Shown here piece by piece: positions 7,916-16,200 of a DNA stretch of 64,000 bases. Where the stretch lies: contig JAOZGC010000002.1 in the NCBI GenBank assembly GCA_027491915.1, positions 124,001 to 188,000 of the forward strand, in the 5' to 3' direction. Both the position numbers and the translations under genes were made by a program. The stretch's first letter is position 1. Each line of letters opens with the position of its first letter. This stretch comes from Thermoproteota archaeon (GTDB taxonomy: Archaea > Korarchaeota > Korarchaeia > Korarchaeales > Korarchaeaceae). Under the pieces are notes generated by a model. The model was not told the DNA's origin. It worked only from the letters and a program-made list of their open reading frames with translations, and did no database searches.

Positions 7916-9605
7916 CTCCCCTCGCCTCCCCCCTCTCTCGCTCGCCTCTCCTGCGGAGGAGGAACTCCAGACTCAACTCAAAGACGCCAACCGGGTTCTT
8001 GATCCTGTTGATCTCCAGCACCTCCGGAGACACCTCGGCTATGATCCCTATCTCGCGTCCCCCCGAGCGAATCGAGGCGCACCTTCCGCTCAGGGCCCAG
8101 GGCCTGTCCGTAGGCGTGAGCTCAGCCTCGATTCCGAGGCCGACGGTCAGCGAGAAAAGGTGGGACTGAACGTCCTCGAAACCGACCTCCGTGTCCTCGT
8201 AGGCTGCCGCCACCCTCCTCTCATCCCTGGCCCTGGTCTCCTCAGCAGGATCCGGTATGACCACGTCCCCCACCTCGAACACCTTGTGTGGGAGGGGCTC
8301 TGCCTGATTCTTCGACAGGAAGGCCACAATTCCTGGTATTAGCGTGTCCCTCAGGACGGAGTAAGATTCTGACACCGGATTGGCCACCTTGACTACCTCT
8401 CTGGGGGGAGATCTCATCCTGCGGAACAGTACGTCACCGCTGGTCATCACGTAATTGAGGATCTCCTGGTAGCCGAGGCCAATCATGAGTTCCCTGACTA
8501 TCCTGGAAATCCTCTCCCTGAGGTGTCTGGCGCCAAACGTGTCCACGTATCCCGGGAGTGCTGGCCTCAGCTTATCGTAGCCCACGGCCACCGTAAGCTC
8601 CTCCACCAGATCCACCGGATGCAGGAAGTCGTCTCTGTAAGCTGGTATCTGAACCGAGATCTCTTCCCCAACGGGCTCGGCCCCCAACCTCATCTTCCTG
8701 AGCAGGGAAGCTATCTCTTTGCCGGAGTAGTCAGTTCCGGCCACGAGGTTGAGGTAGTCTACTCCGACTCTCATGGGTGTGGGCCTCAGGTCTGGCGTCA
8801 CGACGGCCTCTCCGTCCGGTCGGATTACCCTAACGAGTCCGATCTTGCCGCCCCTCTCTGCCAGCGCGGTGACCAGCACCCTCAAGGTTTTCCTAACCGC
8901 CCTCTCATCCGGCCCCGTGACGTCTACGAACATGTCCCTGGTTTCCTCCGTCACCCTCGTCATATCGGAGTTTATTATCGGTGGGATCGACAGCACCTTC
9001 CCCCTCGAATCTCTGAGAACGGGGATCAGATCCCCGGGAACCAGGTGAGCGTACTTTCTTCCCTTCTCAGTTTCAGATAATATCTGGGACACTGTCATCT
9101 CATAATCTCCCCTCAGAGGGACGAATCGAACTTCTTCCTTCCTCTCGGCAGAGTATCTTATTGGAGGAACTATGGGGGAGGCGTCGTGTAGTCCGGCGGA
9201 CACCTTCCTCCTGTCTCTGCCTATCGTCGCGTGGATCTTCTCCTGGGCCTGCATCAACTCGGCGACTGCATCAGGGGAGAGATTCACTCCCTCAACGACG
9301 CCGCAGGCTATGTAAGGCCTAAGGGGAAGGACCTCTCTCTCCACCTTGACTTCGAAGCCCGAGTCGAACGTCTCATATTCCGGGATCCCCTCCTCCAGGC
9401 CCAGAATCCCCCTAACCGCCCGAGCCAGCCCCTCAATCGTCACAAGATCCAACCTATCAGCCGTTATTTCTAAGATTATATTTCCATTTTCCTCACCTTC
9501 AAAATTGACTTTCAGCCTCTCCAGCGAGGAGACGAGGTCGTCGAAACTCAGCGGGGCCCCTATCAGATTAAGGAGATCGGAAATTGACGCCTCAATCACC
9601 GGCAA
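7902..9605 (-). CDS. pheT: Phenylalanyl-tRNA synthetase beta subunit
   Basis: Beta chain of the heterotetramer that charges tRNA-Phe. It is 567 aa, the shorter archaeal/eukaryotic type without the bacterial N-terminal tRNA-binding fold. B3/B4 editing-domain sequence (PYIACGVVEGVNLS, QEKIHATIGRDRRKVSAGLHD) is followed by B5 and a catalytic-like C-terminal fold (YQEILNYVMTS, NPVSESYSVLRDTLIPG, HKVFEVGDVV). Start and end overlap pheS and the Mth938-like gene by 14 nt each, indicating coupled translation. A short AT-rich codon patch lies near 9460-9510. Confidence 0.96.
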   Translation of the reverse strand: MPVIEASISDLLNLIGAPLSFDDLVSSLERLKVNFEGEENGNIILEITADRLDLVTIEGLARAVRGILGLEEGIPEYETFDSGFEVKVEREVLPLRPYIACGVVEGVNLSPDAVAELMQAQEKIHATIGRDRRKVSAGLHDASPIVPPIRYSAERKEEVRFVPLRGDYEMTVSQILSETEKGRKYAHLVPGDLIPVLRDSRGKVLSIPPIINSDMTRVTEETRDMFVDVTGPDERAVRKTLRVLVTALAERGGKIGLVRVIRPDGEAVVTPDLRPTPMRVGVDYLNLVAGTDYSGKEIASLLRKMRLGAEPVGEEISVQIPAYRDDFLHPVDLVEELTVAVGYDKLRPALPGYVDTFGARHLRERISRIVRELMIGLGYQEILNYVMTSGDVLFRRMRSPPREVVKVANPVSESYSVLRDTLIPGIVAFLSKNQAEPLPHKVFEVGDVVIPDPAEETRARDERRVAAAYEDTEVGFEDVQSHLFSLTVGLGIEAELTPTDRPWALSGRCASIRSGGREIGIIAEVSPEVLEINRIKNPVGVFELSLEFLLRRRGERERGEARGVEGG

Positions 9606-11067
9606 GGCCCACCGCCCTCCCCACGGGGAATTTCCTCAGGAACGCTAGATCCTGGGAGTGTAATTGCCTTATGTCCCCTATTCCAAGCTTCACCATGGCC
9701 AGCCTCCCTATTCCTATCCCCCACGCCAGGGCCTGGACCTTCGGATAGTCATACCCCATTGGTATCAGTATCTCCGGCCTGAAGAGTCCGGATCCGGCTA
9801 TCTCTATCCATCCGAGCCTGGGGTGCCTGACATAAGCCTCCACGCTCGGTTCGGTGAAGGGGAAGTAGGCTGGCCTGAACATGACCTCCCCAAAACCCAG
9901 CCTCTTGGCGAACTCCTCCAGGTAGCCGAGCAAGTGCCTGACGTTCAACCCCTCCGCGAGGACCACTCCCTCACACTGGTGGAACTCCATGGAATGGGTT
10001 CTGTCCAGGGCCTCCGGCCTGAACACCCTGTCTATCGCGAATATCTTCAGCGGGGGGTTCGGAGTTCCGGCCAGCGTCCTGGCCGACGCCGCGGTCATCT
10101 GAGACCTGAGGATGAGTCTCCTGGCGATATCGAAGTCCCACTCGTAGCCCCATCCGGTAGATCCCGTTCCCTCACCAGTCTCGTGCGCCCTCTTAATCTT
10201 CTCCACCAATTTCAGATCCTTAATATCGGCCGGACCCGCGGGAACCGACACGGCGTAGGAATCGTGGACCTCTCTGGCCGGATGATCCTGAGCCTGGAAC
10301 AACGCGTCGAAATTCCAGAATTCGGCCTCAACTATGGGGCTCTTCACCTCAAGAAATCCCATCCCAACCAGTATCTCTCTGACCTCGTCTAAGAACTCCA
10401 CGTAGGGATGCGGCTTTCCCGGGTAGACGGTCGGGGGCATGGAGGTGACGTCATATGCCTTGATCTCTACCTCTCTCCACCTTCCACTCTCTATGAGTTC
10501 TCTACTTAGTCTCGCAACCTCTCTCCTGACGGTCAACCTGCCGGATAGGACTGCCTCACCTAGGTCCGTGATCTCCAGGTACACCTCCTTGCTCTCGTCT
10601 ATCTCTACCAGTCCCCTCTTGACTAGTTCCCTCACGACATCTGTTGGGAGATCCCCCTCTTCCGCCACCCCTCCTTTGAGCCTGTCGAGCGCCTCCCTGA
10701 GGGGGTATTCATCTGGGATCTCCTTGAGCGCAACGACTACCCCGCTCCCCACCCTCTCCAGCCTAACCCACCCCCTCTTTTTTGCGATCCCAAGGGCGAC
10801 GTTGAACTCCTCCCCCGACCCGGGGAAATCCTTCCTGATCTCGTCGATCTTCCTGGCCTCACCGATTGATAAGATTTTGAGAAGCTTCTCCTCTGGAAGG
10901 CCAGAGTCGGCCGCCTCCCTGCCCCTGTCGGTGAGTTTCAAGAACTTCCGCGCCTTAACAGATATCCTGACGAGCCCCTTCTCCTCGAGCAGTCGACCGA
11001 GGGCGGCGGCAGATTCCCTCCCGAGGGAGAATGCGTCGGCGGGCAGGAACCCCCCGCGGAAGCTCAC
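9592..11067 (-). CDS. pheS: Phenylalanyl-tRNA synthetase alpha subunit
   Basis: Catalytic alpha chain of PheRS, at least 491 aa from GTG 11067. Class II motifs are clear: FLEVKSPIVEAEFWNFDALF, HPAREVHDSY, FHQCEGVV, RPAYFPFTEPSVE and GIGIGRLAMVKLGI. The in-frame sequence upstream of GTG 11067 reads LTDGEHRLLKE, which matches the expected PheS N-terminus, yet it holds no ATG, GTG or TTG before a stop. A CTG at 11100 would give the expected start. A TATA-like box at about 11168-11179 precedes it. Overlaps pheT by 14 nt. Confidence 0.95.
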   Translation of the reverse strand: MSFRGGFLPADAFSLGRESAAALGRLLEEKGLVRISVKARKFLKLTDRGREAADSGLPEEKLLKILSIGEARKIDEIRKDFPGSGEEFNVALGIAKKRGWVRLERVGSGVVVALKEIPDEYPLREALDRLKGGVAEEGDLPTDVVRELVKRGLVEIDESKEVYLEITDLGEAVLSGRLTVRREVARLSRELIESGRWREVEIKAYDVTSMPPTVYPGKPHPYVEFLDEVREILVGMGFLEVKSPIVEAEFWNFDALFQAQDHPAREVHDSYAVSVPAGPADIKDLKLVEKIKRAHETGEGTGSTGWGYEWDFDIARRLILRSQMTAASARTLAGTPNPPLKIFAIDRVFRPEALDRTHSMEFHQCEGVVLAEGLNVRHLLGYLEEFAKRLGFGEVMFRPAYFPFTEPSVEAYVRHPRLGWIEIAGSGLFRPEILIPMGYDYPKVQALAWGIGIGRLAMVKLGIGDIRQLHSQDLAFLRKFPVGRAVGLAGD

Positions 11068-11167
11068 CTCCTTGAGTAGACGGTGCTCCCCGTCGGTCAG
11101 CCGTATAGCCTCTCTCCCGCCCTCCCCCGAAACAATAAGGACTCACCAGAACGGCCTGCCCTCTCCG

Positions 11168-11179
11168 AATTATAAAAAG
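11168..11179 (-). promoter_or_regulatory. TATA-like promoter of the pheST operon
   Basis: CTTTTTATAATT on the minus strand, just upstream of pheS and downstream of the COG2100 gene. Predicted initiation near 11148 leaves a leader of about 48 nt to CTG 11100, or a leaderless GTG at 11146 that is in a different frame from pheS. Confidence 0.5.
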
Positions 11180-11186
11180 TCTGCTC

Positions 11187-12230
11187 TCACGGCTCCGGCC
11201 TGGCCAGGTATACGTTGTCCTTATTCCTCAATATCCTGACGCGGACCTCGGCGCCGATCGGTATCCCCAAAGCCGAGACCACGGTCACCACCCTGTCCCT
11301 CGCCACGCCCAGGACCTCACCCCTCCTCCACCCAGGCGCCACCACCCTCACCAAGACCTTCTCCCCCACCTCCATGGTCTTGGGGACCTCCCTGTCCTTC
11401 TTTATCCCGAAGTCTCCCGGCTCGAGAACCAACTTCACGCCGTACTTCTCCTCCCACCTGCGCAAGGCCCGGTAGAAATCTCTCCACCTCATGGGTCTGA
11501 CTCCCGGAGGTCTCCTGCCGTGGCGGTGCTCCTCGTACTTCTGTATCCCGAGGGGAGGCCACCTCTTACCGGCGCCTATATCCAGCGCGAACTCTATTAT
11601 TTTCGGGATGTCCTTGTCGTTTACTCCCGGCACCCAGACGGGGGCAATCAACAGATCGACCTCACTATTTGCCAGCACTTTGGCGAATTCAATCACCCTG
11701 CTGACGTCGTACGAGCTGGTCCCCGCGAGGAGGCGGGCCTTCGCTGGGTTCAGGCTGTCGATGCTGAGGTTGACCCTATCGACCCCTGACTCCTCCAGCC
11801 TCTCAACGTCTCCCGGCCCCAGCAGGATACCATGGGTCTGGGTTGAGACCACGGCAGTTTCTTTCTTATTTTTCAACTCTCTGAATAATTCATATATACG
11901 AGGGTAGGTGAAAGGGTCTCCGACGGTATCCACGTGGGCCTCCAACCTCCCCGAGACTTTGATCGATGCGACCAGATCGTACCATTCAAGCAGGTAATCC
12001 AGGTCCACCAAGTACTCGGCCGCGCGCGTCCTGCTTCGGGGTCCGGCGTCGGTCGAGCAAAAAATGCATGACATGGAGCACGAGCTCGAAGGCCTAACCT
12101 GTATGAGTGAAGTTCCCCTATCTATTACTCCAAAGGCCACCGTTCCAATCAGCGGAATCCCGGATCTATCAGATATCCTAACTATCTGCAGATCTCCCGC
12201 CGCGTCTCGGAGGAGAAACTTCCCATTCAC
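11187..12230 (-). CDS. Radical SAM protein, COG2100 type
   Basis: 347-aa archaeal radical SAM protein of unknown reaction. An N-terminal segment of about 45 residues precedes the cluster motif CSMSCIFC (CxxxCxxC). The barrel includes AHVDTVGDPFTYPRIYELF, VDRVNLSIDSLNPAKARLL and WVPGVNDKDIP. The C-terminal 70 residues (MEVGEKVLVRVVAPGWRRGE... PIGAEVRVRILRNKDNVYLA) form a TRAM-like small beta-barrel, suggesting an RNA or nucleic-acid substrate, but that is inference. The start overlaps the Nudix gene by 4 nt, making this the last gene of the S-component/PanK operon. Confidence 0.85.
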   Translation of the reverse strand: MNGKFLLRDAAGDLQIVRISDRSGIPLIGTVAFGVIDRGTSLIQVRPSSSCSMSCIFCSTDAGPRSRTRAAEYLVDLDYLLEWYDLVASIKVSGRLEAHVDTVGDPFTYPRIYELFRELKNKKETAVVSTQTHGILLGPGDVERLEESGVDRVNLSIDSLNPAKARLLAGTSSYDVSRVIEFAKVLANSEVDLLIAPVWVPGVNDKDIPKIIEFALDIGAGKRWPPLGIQKYEEHRHGRRPPGVRPMRWRDFYRALRRWEEKYGVKLVLEPGDFGIKKDREVPKTMEVGEKVLVRVVAPGWRRGEVLGVARDRVVTVVSALGIPIGAEVRVRILRNKDNVYLARPEP

Positions 12231-13018
12231 CCCTCAGTCCACCCTCCGGGTCGCTCTTCGCCGCCGGCAGGTCCGACGGATCCAAGGACCTCTGTCGTTA
12301 TCTCGCGTATTATGTCCTCCTCCGGCCTATCATCTTCCAATAGCTGATACCTGTCGTAGCCCTCCTTCCTCTCTTCCCCTCCCAATTCTCGGGCGGACAG
12401 GGATATGGCCCTCCTGAGCGGGTGCATCTCCACCTCGACGGCGGCCCTCGCCAGGTTCTCCATAGTGGCCTCCTGAAGAATCAATTTTGATCCGTCCCGC
12501 AACACAATAACCGTTCTGGCGTGCTTGTGACCCTCCGGTACCCCTATTAGCACCTTTTTGACGTCTCTGTTTTTGATCACCAGTGAGAAAGGTTTCCTGA
12601 TCTCTTCTATCAATTTCCTGGTTCCGTCGGTTAGCATTAGATGGAGGGAATCCTCCAGCCTTGTCCACCTGACCTCCTTGGCATCGCCGCCCGGCCTCAG
12701 GGATCCCCCCACCCTCCTGCAGAGGTAGTCCACTATGACGTAGTGGTATCTTACCCTCCCCTCCCCGTCCACCTCCACGTAATCGAAGGCGTAGATCGGT
12801 CTCTCCGCGGCGACCCTCAGCCCCGTCTCCTCCGAGACCTCGCGCTCAACAGCCTCGTCCAGCCTCTCCCCCAACCTCACCAGGCCGCCTGGTATGGACC
12901 AGAGCCCCTTCCCCGGTTCGTTCTTCCTCCTGATCAGTAAAATCTTGTTATCTTCCAGGAGGACTCCGCCCACCCCAACCAACGGGACGTCAGGATACTC
13001 CCTCCTCAGGCCCCTCAC
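12227..13018 (-). CDS. Nudix hydrolase with extra C-terminal domain
   Basis: Residues 1-140 form a Nudix domain; the box GLVRLGERLDEAVEREV plus SEETGL (residues 45-67) has the GX5EX7REUXEEXGU pattern for Mg-dependent cleavage of nucleoside diphosphate-X compounds. Residues about 144-212 add a domain (KKVLIGVPEGHKHARTVIV, MENLARAAVEVEMHPLRRA) that is not part of the ordinary Nudix fold, followed by an acidic tail. The gene overlaps PanK and COG2100 by 4 nt on each side. The substrate is unknown; a CoA-related pyrophosphate is one idea from context only. Confidence 0.85.
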   Translation of the reverse strand: MRGLRREYPDVPLVGVGGVLLEDNKILLIRRKNEPGKGLWSIPGGLVRLGERLDEAVEREVSEETGLRVAAERPIYAFDYVEVDGEGRVRYHYVIVDYLCRRVGGSLRPGGDAKEVRWTRLEDSLHLMLTDGTRKLIEEIRKPFSLVIKNRDVKKVLIGVPEGHKHARTVIVLRDGSKLILQEATMENLARAAVEVEMHPLRRAISLSARELGGEERKEGYDRYQLLEDDRPEEDIIREITTEVLGSVGPAGGEERPGGWTEG

Positions 13019-13866
13019 CTCCCAGGGAATGTCTCCTCCAGCAGGATCTTCTTGGCGGCCCCTATGGCCGTCGCGTACGCAGCCAGTCTGGGCACCCTCC
13101 CCCTCCCGCCGAACAGCGATATGGTCCTGATGATGGCGTTCGCCACAAGTGGGTACTCCACCAACCTACCGACTAACACTATCCTATCTTCCAACCCCTC
13201 AGACTTTGCCGCGAAGTAGGAGACGGTGCCGACGACCTCCGATATCATGTTTACTATCCCTATGGCCGCATCCTCGGGTCTCGTTTGATCTCCCACCTTG
13301 CCGAAGTTAGACGCCGTCGTATCAGGGGGGAGGTCCCCTATCCCCCTCCCTACGATCTCCCCTATGGATAGGTCGACCCTGCCGAGATCGCCCTCCTCGG
13401 CCATCCTCAATATGCTCTCAGGTTCCGTCTTATTCAGTATGAGCCTGCCAAGGCCCATTAAGGTTCCGCCCCCGACGCCGGTCCCGCCTACGTGCTTGAC
13501 TCTGATCCCACCCCTTCCCCTCCAGGCCGCGACCACCGCGGTCCCCGTGCCCACGCTGACCACGGCCGCGGCGTCGGAGCTCGATAGATAACACCCGCCT
13601 ATCCCTATTCCCTCCACCTCCTCTACCTTGGACACGGGAAGGCCCAGTATCTTCCCCCCAATGAAGTTGGCTCCTCCCCCACTGGCCGATATGGCCTCGA
13701 TCTCTTTCAAGCCGATTCCGGCCTCCGTCAGCAGCTTACCAACCGCGCCGGACGCCGACGCTATGGGATCCGACGCCCTGACGTCTGTGTATCCCTCCAC
13801 CCCCCTCTCGCTGAAAAGAACCGCCTTGGTGGTGCTGCCCCCGACGTCCAACCCTATTACCAGCAA
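13015..13866 (-). CDS. coaW: Type II pantothenate kinase-like ATPase
   Basis: ASKHA-fold kinase predicted to phosphorylate pantothenate, the first step of CoA synthesis from scavenged vitamin. It is 283 aa. The phosphate-1 motif LDVGGSTTKAVLF, the central VVSVGTGTAVVAAW and the signature HVGGTGVGGGTLMGLGRLIL are those of type II PanK. Archaea usually use pantoate kinase plus phosphopantothenate synthetase, so this type is uncommon there. It lies 7 nt downstream of an ECF-type S component and overlaps the Nudix gene by 4 nt. A BadF/hexokinase-like activity on another substrate is the main alternative. Confidence 0.8.
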   Translation of the reverse strand: MLVIGLDVGGSTTKAVLFSERGVEGYTDVRASDPIASASGAVGKLLTEAGIGLKEIEAISASGGGANFIGGKILGLPVSKVEEVEGIGIGGCYLSSSDAAAVVSVGTGTAVVAAWRGRGGIRVKHVGGTGVGGGTLMGLGRLILNKTEPESILRMAEEGDLGRVDLSIGEIVGRGIGDLPPDTTASNFGKVGDQTRPEDAAIGIVNMISEVVGTVSYFAAKSEGLEDRIVLVGRLVEYPLVANAIIRTISLFGGRGRVPRLAAYATAIGAAKKILLEETFPGR

Positions 13867-13873
13867 TCGAGGG

Positions 13874-14563
13874 TCACCTTGCCGTCTCCAGGACCTTGAC
13901 CAGGGGCGGGCCGAGGAGGATTATGAATGGTATCTCCGAAGAGTAGGTCCACAGGAACCACAGCGCGGCCGCGGCGGCGGGCAGATTCGACTCCCCGGTT
14001 GGCAGCACGAAGAACTGACTGAAAGTCCAGACTCCGGCCCCTATAACGGCGCTGCCCAGCATGAGACCTATGGATCCGGCCAGGAAGAAGTCCACCCACC
14101 TTCCCCTCCACCTGCCGACCAAGACTATCAGGATCGTTGAGATTCCGCAGGCGATCGCGTAAGCCGCGGCCACCGGATCCTGGGTGAGGAACCAAATCGT
14201 TCCAGAGGCCGTCAGCGGCAGGATCTGGACCGTTATCGCCGCGGCTAGTTGATTTTCCCCCTTGATCCTGTTGTAGATCCATCCCATGGTGTAGAAGCCC
14301 AAGAAGTTGGCCGGAACGCCCACGATTAGGCTTAGCAGGGCGTTCCCGTGTATCAACATGTCGGAGACGAATATGCCCACGGCGGCCCCCAACCCACCGA
14401 CCGTCGGACCGAAGACTGCGGAAAACGATGCCGGAATAACGACGGACGGCCAAAACCGGACCACGCCGAAGATCGGCGCGAAAATCCCGAGGTAAGTCAT
14501 GTACCCCACCGCGGCGTACAGGGCGGCGTTGACCCCGGCGAGCGAGACCTCCCTAGTGTCCAT
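13874..14563 (-). CDS. ECF transporter S component, possibly for pantothenate
   Basis: A 229-aa integral membrane protein with about six hydrophobic segments and a layout like ECF-transporter substrate-binding subunits (FSAVFGPTVGGLGAAVGIFV, GVPANFLGFYTMGWIYNRI). S components bind a vitamin and dock on a shared energising module, which is not in this window. The pantothenate kinase gene starts 7 nt downstream, so pantothenate is the most economical substrate guess; riboflavin, biotin or a queuosine precursor cannot be excluded. The start follows an AT-rich block that also serves the divergent regulator gene. Confidence 0.72.
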   Translation of the reverse strand: MDTREVSLAGVNAALYAAVGYMTYLGIFAPIFGVVRFWPSVVIPASFSAVFGPTVGGLGAAVGIFVSDMLIHGNALLSLIVGVPANFLGFYTMGWIYNRIKGENQLAAAITVQILPLTASGTIWFLTQDPVAAAYAIACGISTILIVLVGRWRGRWVDFFLAGSIGLMLGSAVIGAGVWTFSQFFVLPTGESNLPAAAAALWFLWTYSSEIPFIILLGPPLVKVLETAR

Positions 14564-14584
14564 CGGTCGGACCGCACCCTCAGA

Positions 14585-14610
14585 AATAAATATTTATTTT
14601 CTATATAAGA
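14585..14610. promoter_or_regulatory. Divergent promoter region with two TATA-like boxes
   Basis: Contains the near-palindrome AAATAAATATTTATTT (14585-14600), placed about 30 nt before the leftward S-component start, and CTATATAAGA (14601-14610), about 30-38 nt before the rightward AbrB-PhoU start. A further ATATCTATATAGAT stretch follows at about 14616-14629 and could be an operator. Confidence 0.5.
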
Positions 14611-14638
14611 GTAAGATATCTATATAGATGGGGAGATA

Positions 14639-15637
14639 TTGGAGGGCGTGAGGCAGATCCGCAAGGTCCAAGAGGTTGGAGGGGGCACCCTGGTAATCTC
14701 CCTTCCCAAGGAGTGGGCCGTAAGGGTCGGCCTCCAGAAGGGGTCTGAGGTCGTTGCCCAAGAGGCTCCTGGGGGGTTACTCTTGATCTATCCACTTTCT
14801 GCCACCGTCCGGATCGGGTGTTCGGCCCGGCACGTCCCTGGCCAAGTCGGGAACACTTTGGACTCCATACTGGAGGCGTACCTCGAAGGCTGCGACGTGC
14901 TGGAAGTGGAATGTTCCGGTCGCCTGGGGCTGGAGGACAGGAGAGCGATCAAAAAACTTCTGGCTTCTCTGGTGGGCTCCGAGATAGTTGAAGAGGGAGA
15001 GGGCATCCTGAAGGTTCAGTTCCTCGTTGACTTGGACGCCACCGATCCACACGGGCTGCTGGAGAGGATGATAAGATCGGCCGGCAACATGCTCCTGGAC
15101 GCCATAACCGCAATCTCCCTCGGAGACAATGAGCTTGCGAATTTGGTGATCGAGAGAGACGATGAGATAGACAGAACTTACTTTCTACTAGTTCGTGCTC
15201 TGAGGAAGGCGGCCCAAGACGTTAGGGCCCTTGCGAGGGCCAGGTTGTCCCCCATGATTCTACTGGATCTGAGGGTGGCCGCCCTGATCGCCGAGGGCAT
15301 AGCCGATATGGCGGTTGACGTTGCCTCCCTGGCCAGGAAAGGGGTGAGAGTCGACATAATTGACCTGAAACTTCCCTTCAAGACCCTCTTCTCACTGCTG
15401 GCCCCCATCTCCAGGGGGCGCGGGACCGACAGCAGGGTCGAGAGGATACGCGAGATCAACAGGCTGATATCCGACCGGCTGCTGAGGATGGTGGAGGAAG
15501 GAGGGGGTGGGACCATGGAGGCCGTCGTCGCTGAGAAGCTGATGGCCTCCTCCAGGGCCGCGCTAGATCTGGCGGATCTGTTCCCCTCGAGAGGGGTCCT
15601 CCTAATGAGATCTCGGGCGGAACCGGAAGGATATTAA
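14639..15637 (+). CDS. AbrB-PhoU two-domain regulator
   Basis: A 332-aa protein with an N-terminal SpoVT/AbrB-like DNA-binding fold (RKVQEVGGGTLVISLPKEWA) and a C-terminal helical PhoU-like region (MIRSAGNMLLDAITAISLGD, RDDEIDRTYFLLVRALRKA). Such archaeal fusions are annotated as phosphate-uptake regulators, but no phosphate transporter is adjacent. It begins at TTG 14639, or at GTG 14648 behind GGAGG. nadM follows after 23 nt. The target genes are unknown. Confidence 0.85.
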   Translation: MEGVRQIRKVQEVGGGTLVISLPKEWAVRVGLQKGSEVVAQEAPGGLLLIYPLSATVRIGCSARHVPGQVGNTLDSILEAYLEGCDVLEVECSGRLGLEDRRAIKKLLASLVGSEIVEEGEGILKVQFLVDLDATDPHGLLERMIRSAGNMLLDAITAISLGDNELANLVIERDDEIDRTYFLLVRALRKAAQDVRALARARLSPMILLDLRVAALIAEGIADMAVDVASLARKGVRVDIIDLKLPFKTLFSLLAPISRGRGTDSRVERIREINRLISDRLLRMVEEGGGGTMEAVVAEKLMASSRAALDLADLFPSRGVLLMRSRAEPEGY

Positions 15638-15660
15638 CTGTTATATCTCTCCCCGCGCCC

Positions 15661-16200
15661 GTGCGCGGGAGACCCCGGAGGGCCCTAATGATCGGCAGGT
15701 TTCAACCCTTCCACTTGGGTCACCTCAAAGCTGTGGAGTACGTGCTCTCTCAATCCGAGGAGTTGGTCATAGGCCTAGGAAGCTCTCAATACAAACGGAC
15801 CCCCAGGAATCCCCTCTCTACGGACGAGAGATACGAGATGATCGTGAGGGTGATGAGGTCCGTCGAGATAGATCTTTCCAAGGTCTTCCTGGTTCCGATC
15901 CCAGACACTGAGTCCCGAGAGGAGAGCTGGGGGTCCATAGTCCTGGATAGGATTCCCAGGGTCGACGTCGCTTACACGAACGATCGGGAGACCAGGATCG
16001 ACCTGGAGGCCGTGGGAATGGAGGTCTTTCCCATTCCCCTGTATCGCAGGGATATACTGTCGGCCACTAACATAAGGAGGTTGGCGGCGAGCGGCAACTC
16101 CCTGTGGAGGCAGTTCGTCCCGGACCCCGTGGCCTCCTTCTTGGACGAGATAGATTTTGAGGGGATTATGAGAGATATCACCGAAGGCGGTAAATCCTGA
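15661..16200 (+). CDS. nadM: NMN adenylyltransferase (archaeal NadM type)
   Basis: Makes NAD from nicotinamide mononucleotide and ATP. 179 aa, as expected for archaeal NadM. The nucleotidyltransferase motif GRFQPFHLGH near the N-terminus and the second ATP-binding motif LSATNIRRL near the C-terminus are intact. A TATA-like ATATTAACTG centred at about 15635 is 26 nt from the GTG at 15661, consistent with a leaderless transcript separate from the upstream regulator. The end overlaps the convergent PINA gene by 23 nt. Confidence 0.95.
   Translation: MRGRPRRALMIGRFQPFHLGHLKAVEYVLSQSEELVIGLGSSQYKRTPRNPLSTDERYEMIVRVMRSVEIDLSKVFLVPIPDTESREESWGSIVLDRIPRVDVAYTNDRETRIDLEAVGMEVFPIPLYRRDILSATNIRRLAASGNSLWRQFVPDPVASFLDEIDFEGIMRDITEGGKS

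Noticed and set aside
10439-11239. A 266-codon open frame opposite pheS
   Set aside because: Ser/Leu/Pro-rich shadow of pheS with no recognisable domain; pheS itself has all class II motifs.
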